Source: Austropuccinia psidii
Lineage: Eukaryota > Basidiomycota > Pucciniomycetes > Pucciniales > Sphaerophragmiaceae
Assembly: GCA_023105745.1 (NCBI GenBank)
Contig: JALGQZ010000001.1
Coordinates: 52,747,162 to 52,811,161 of the forward strand
Length of the DNA: 64,000 nt
Reading direction: 5' to 3'
Shown one piece after another: positions 60,060 through 64,000 of this stretch. The translations under genes were made by a program, and so were the position numbers. The notes beneath the pieces were generated by a model, which worked only from the letters and a program-made list of their open reading frames with translations, ran no database searches and was not told the DNA's origin. Position 1 is the stretch's first letter. The number at the start of each line of letters is the position of its first letter.

Positions 60060-62155
60060 AAAAAAACAGGTAGATGATGAATTCAAGAGGTGCAGACCAG
60101 AAGGGGGAACTTAATTTTGATAAACTCCTCTCCTTATCAATCCCCATAAAAATTTGAGCTCTCTAGATATCTTATTTAGGATCTTCAGGAATCAATTGAG
60201 TAAAATATATTGATAGGCTCTAGGTCATAATTGAAGTTTTTTTATTTTTTCAATGTGTATATTTCTGGCTCCTGGCTGAAGTTTTTATTTTCCCTCAAAT
60301 TGAATGAATTTCTTCTTTTGAGATTTGGATACAGGTGCTGATAATCTTTTTATTACTCCTATTTCTCTACTTTTATTCAATGAGGATGATCTTAATTCCC
60401 TTTTGGACTTTAAGAAGGTTTGAAAGGCCTTATGAGGGGAATATGTAATACTGGATGGATGGATTTTAATTGTTCTTGGAGCTTGAGGTGCTAATAATGA
60501 GAGCTGGTGTTGTTCAATGTTGGAAAAGGCCCATAAATATTTATGAGAGACTATTTGTAGGTTGTTTTTATATCATTATCTTGGTAAATATCCATATCAT
60601 TTTACCAGATTTAAAAACAGGTTTACTTTCTCTACATTTAACGAAATAATTATTAATATTATTCATTGAAAATTCAGTTTAGCTCTTGAGATTTTTCATT
60701 AATTATTTAATTTTTGGTGAGTAATTCCCAGAAGTAGTATTGTGAGTAATTTTAATTGAATTTAATCAGGTATCTCTTCCATAAACTATGAAAGAGGAGA
60801 AACTGGTTGAGGAGTGCTCAGAATTATTTGAGAAAAATGCAGACAGAGACAGATAGATGTTCCAATGATCCTTATTAGAGCTAAAATAAGTCTGAAAATA
60901 AATTCATAGCATTCTATTTACCCCTATCTTTTTATAAGCTTAAGAATCATAAGTAACTGACAGATATATTCATATATCAAGCTTCTGAAAATATTTTCAC
61001 AAAATGTAAAAAAGGGGCAAGCTATACCACTTAAATTTCTTGATAGAAGGCAATTCTTGGAAAATTTCTTTTGATGAAGATGGGGGCCAAATATAATTAA
61101 TTTCTTGAAGAAATTGTGGTTATGAAAGCTGAAAATGTGAGAGCCTATTCAATATTACCCAGGTTAAATCAAAATAGATCTCAAGGAGAAGCTAAGTGAT
61201 AAATTAAGCTTAAAGAGAGATCCAAGTTCCCCTTGGATCTGGAAGAGGTTTGAGTAGTCAAAGCTTTTTTTGGTTAATATTATTTTTCCTTGAAATATTT
61301 TAACAGGATAAAACAAAACATGTCATGAATTTAGTAATTGAAGACCAGTTGAAATCCCCCTTTACAGGATGTGGCGTATTTTACTTTTAAGGATGAACTT
61401 ATAGATAAAAATTATGGTGATTTTAAAATATATTGAGCTGATCTGTGAGGCCATTTAGGAATTTCACTGAATATTGGAAGAGAAAGAGTTGGTATGAGGA
61501 ATAAAGATAATAATCTCCAGAATATTTTACCTTTAACAATTATTTAAGAATAATTCTACATTGAGATTATTTAAAAGCTGAATTCTGAATTTATTATACT
61601 GAATATGAGACTAACTTGCCCTTGACTGAAATAATATTGAGTTTTTAACTTCTTAGTGCTTTATAATGGTTTAAAGCTGATGTAAATCCTCTAATAAAGT
61701 CATTAATACTCTCTAGTTAGTTTTTTTCTCAATGTGATATGGCATTAGCAAGAAATTCAAGGTCTCCAGGGTGGTAAATGATGGATGAATGGAGTTCAGA
61801 GAGAGACTCAGCCCAAAAGGCTTTATTGAAAGTAACATTTGAAGGGAATGAAGTATTTAAAGTTGAAATACTGTCCTTCATTTTTTGTTACTGAATTCAC
61901 TTCCAAAAAACTGTCCTGCCAAGGGGATGTGATCAAGAGGGACCTCCTGGATAGTCCGTATAAAAAAGAGAGAAGAATAATCTATGAGGACTTCAATGGT
62001 TTTTAGAAAATACAAAAACAAGAAGCCCTCCAGTTCTTGAGAGACTATAGTATTTCAAGGATCTCCTTTTGATCAATCTCCAGTTATATTTCTGCAGAAA
62101 GGATCTTGAAGCTATTAAAGGAAATTGAGTGTTTTCCTGAGTCAGCTACCTTTCT
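60060..62155 (-). pseudogene. Ghost pol (integrase to RNase H) of a B-like element
   Basis: Collinear with element B 18170-20135 over about 2 kb, minus strand. Anchors: the pol-end segment (60090-60170 against 18178-18250); CAGATTTAAAAACAGGTTTACTTTCTCTAC against the MVW-coding stretch at 18680; TCTTCCATAAACTATGAAA against 18848; GGATCTGGAAGAGGTTTGAG against 19320; and CTTGAGAGACTATAGTATTTCAAGG and GAGTGTTTTCCTGAGTCAG against 20015-20125. Stops and indels are everywhere. Homology ends abruptly near 62155, so the RT and gag are missing. Confidence 0.75.
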
Positions 62156-64000
62156 GTAAGTTTTTACTATTGAAAAATAAGTAAATATTCCTAATATTTT
62201 ACTTATTGTACTATGAAATTCCTTATTAAAATGCTGAATAAGATTAAAACTACTTATAATAATAAATAAATATTATAATTATGGCGTAGAAATATATATA
62301 TCATGTACATAAATACAATAATATAATAAAAAGAAATATATTTATGGAGATTTATCATTTTTACCAAAAATAATAAATTCATAAGAGATTGTTATTTAAT
62401 AATGAAAAACAATTTATAGCAATAACATTACTAATATTCAAGTCATATATCAATAAAAAATTATTAAAATAATAATAAAGAGAAAATAGCCTAATTTTAA
62501 CACTTAATATAATAATTTTGGATGATTTTACACCAAATAATGTAAATACAACATATTTAAATTGTATTTACAAATAAAAATAAAAGAAATTACAAATATT
62601 CTTGATCTTATGTTTAATTAAAGATTTTTAAAGAGAATTTAACAAAAAACAACAAAATATTGAGTGAATCACTCCAAAGCTGGTTATTATAACAAGTATT
62701 ATCTTTTTTTTCTTTAAAAATATAATAGATTGAGATATAAATAATAAAGAAATTACCTTTTTATTTAATTTTTTTATTGTTTTTGATGCATCTGAGGGGG
62801 AAATACAGGAAAAAGAGCTTTTTCCATAGTACAATCATCCCATCTAGAGTATAGAAAGCTTCTATTAGACGTTTACTGATGTTATCCACTTTAATTTATC
62901 AGTATTTTAAGCCTTAGTGATAATTACATCATAATTAAATGTTCTTATCTCAATATTACACCATTATTTAGAGTTATCACTGTAACTCTAAGTTTGCTGA
63001 CATAATAGGCTTTTAAAAAGGTTAAAATGTGTGTATTTTATGAGTATTAATCATAATATAGTAGTATACACCAGTTTTTTCACTTATATAACTGTTAAAA
63101 CTGAAATAATATTACAGTGTGTGATCATAAATAATCATTTTTAAGATTTGACTTTGATCATCAATAACATCTGCATTATTAACTCTAAATCTATTAATAG
63201 AGGGAGTTCTTATAGCTTGGAATTTTATTAATAAGTTTCCAAGAGAATTTTATTACATCACCAAAACTCTATTTTTTATGATTTTTCTTGTAGCTCATCT
63301 TTTCTGTTGAAATTTACTATTTTAAACTTCAAACAAATATTCCATAGGGGTTATACCTTTAATATGATTATGAATGTTACATCATTACTTATATATGAGC
63401 TATAAGAATATGAATATCCACTCTTTTTAAATATTGGACTACTTTGAATTTGAAGTGGTCAACATCTATTTGTATTTTGCTCAATAAACCCTTCTGAATT
63501 ATAACCTTGCTTATAGCTTGTCCAAAAAAAGCTTATATTTGTATTCCTAAAGTTATTTTTCAGTAACTTTATTTTTGGATCAACTCTTTATCATGCATAA
63601 TTCAAGAGATATGAGCTAAAAACCATGAATATATGCACTGATCATAAAAGTGCATATATTCAGGTTATCTCAGTAAGTATTGATTTTACAGATATGACAT
63701 GAAAATTTTCTATGTGTAGTTTTTTATAATGAATCCAACAGTGTAATTCTTTTTAAATGTGTACCCATAGGTTTCTGAGATAATCAAGATTTTATGCCTT
63801 TTTATGGAATTTTTACTTATTTCAAGATAATAATTTCAATTCTTATTATTAAAGTAAGTATTTTAAAGTTGTTTTGTGACATTTTTGGATATGTATATCT
63901 AAAAGTCCAACACTTGCTATGTACAGAACACAAAGAGTAATAAGAGTGTAAGCCTTGAATTATATTTTGAATACCCAAAAAGGCCAAAAATAGCCTTGAA
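62156..64000. other. Decayed AT-rich sequence, nothing recognised
   Basis: No credible ORF. It begins exactly where similarity to element B stops, which suggests a truncation or another insertion there. The last kilobase is a little less AT-rich and may be an old LTR. Confidence 0.4.

Noticed and set aside
1..64000. tRNA, rRNA genes and CRISPR arrays
   Set aside because: I scanned for tRNA T-arm patterns and conserved rRNA words and found none; the regular repeats present are microsatellites or retroelement duplications.

Overview
The window is eukaryotic and looks like a repeat-bloated rust fungus (Pucciniales). The evidence is one intron-rich gene with short 71-92 bp introns, several Ty3/gypsy elements, very AT-rich filler, and clusters of a TACTG/CAGTA pentanucleotide. 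The style of the gag and pol reading frames reminds me of the myrtle rust Austropuccinia psidii. That is recollection, not a search result.

Layout. Positions 1-27 kb hold a three-layer nest of LTR retrotransposons. Element A (minus strand, 1 to at least 3.7 kb, running off the left edge) has a long gag and an open protease-RT frame. Element B, a chromovirus-type Ty3/gypsy element (minus strand, 3725-25569, target duplication TTGTG), sits in the sequence upstream of A's gag. Element C (plus strand, 4428-16696, target duplication ACTGT) sits inside B's 3' LTR. C has 1.9 kb near-identical LTRs and encodes only Gag and a protease. Its frame runs over 4 kb with many in-frame TAA codons, yet I see no frameshift after about 6.84 kb and no RT, RNase H or integrase. 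Its 3' part is AT-rich and non-coding apart from a small signal-peptide-like ORF.

From 27 to 31 kb the DNA is AT-rich decayed sequence with long A and T runs. From 31 to 41.3 kb the composition changes: CpG reappears, and there is one well-supported host gene on the minus strand, a six-exon, 1221-residue, three-RRM protein of the NAM8/NGR1/Csx1 type (32356-36423). Its upstream region is full of microsatellites and palindromic TACAG/CTGTA clusters.

From 41.4 to 50.4 kb there is extreme AT-rich DNA, with a core at 43.9-47.0 kb of alternating A and T homopolymers. From 50.4 to 64 kb there are heavily mutated ghosts of a B-like element (LTR pieces at about 50.4-51.6 and 56.3-56.7 kb, pol at about 60.1-62.2 kb) in otherwise unrecognisable sequence.

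The state of the copies gives a relative order: the B-like ghost is oldest, then A and B (broken but readable), then C (LTR pair about 98 % identical by eye). The only gene likely to be a working host gene is the RRM protein. Everything else that codes is retroelement-derived.
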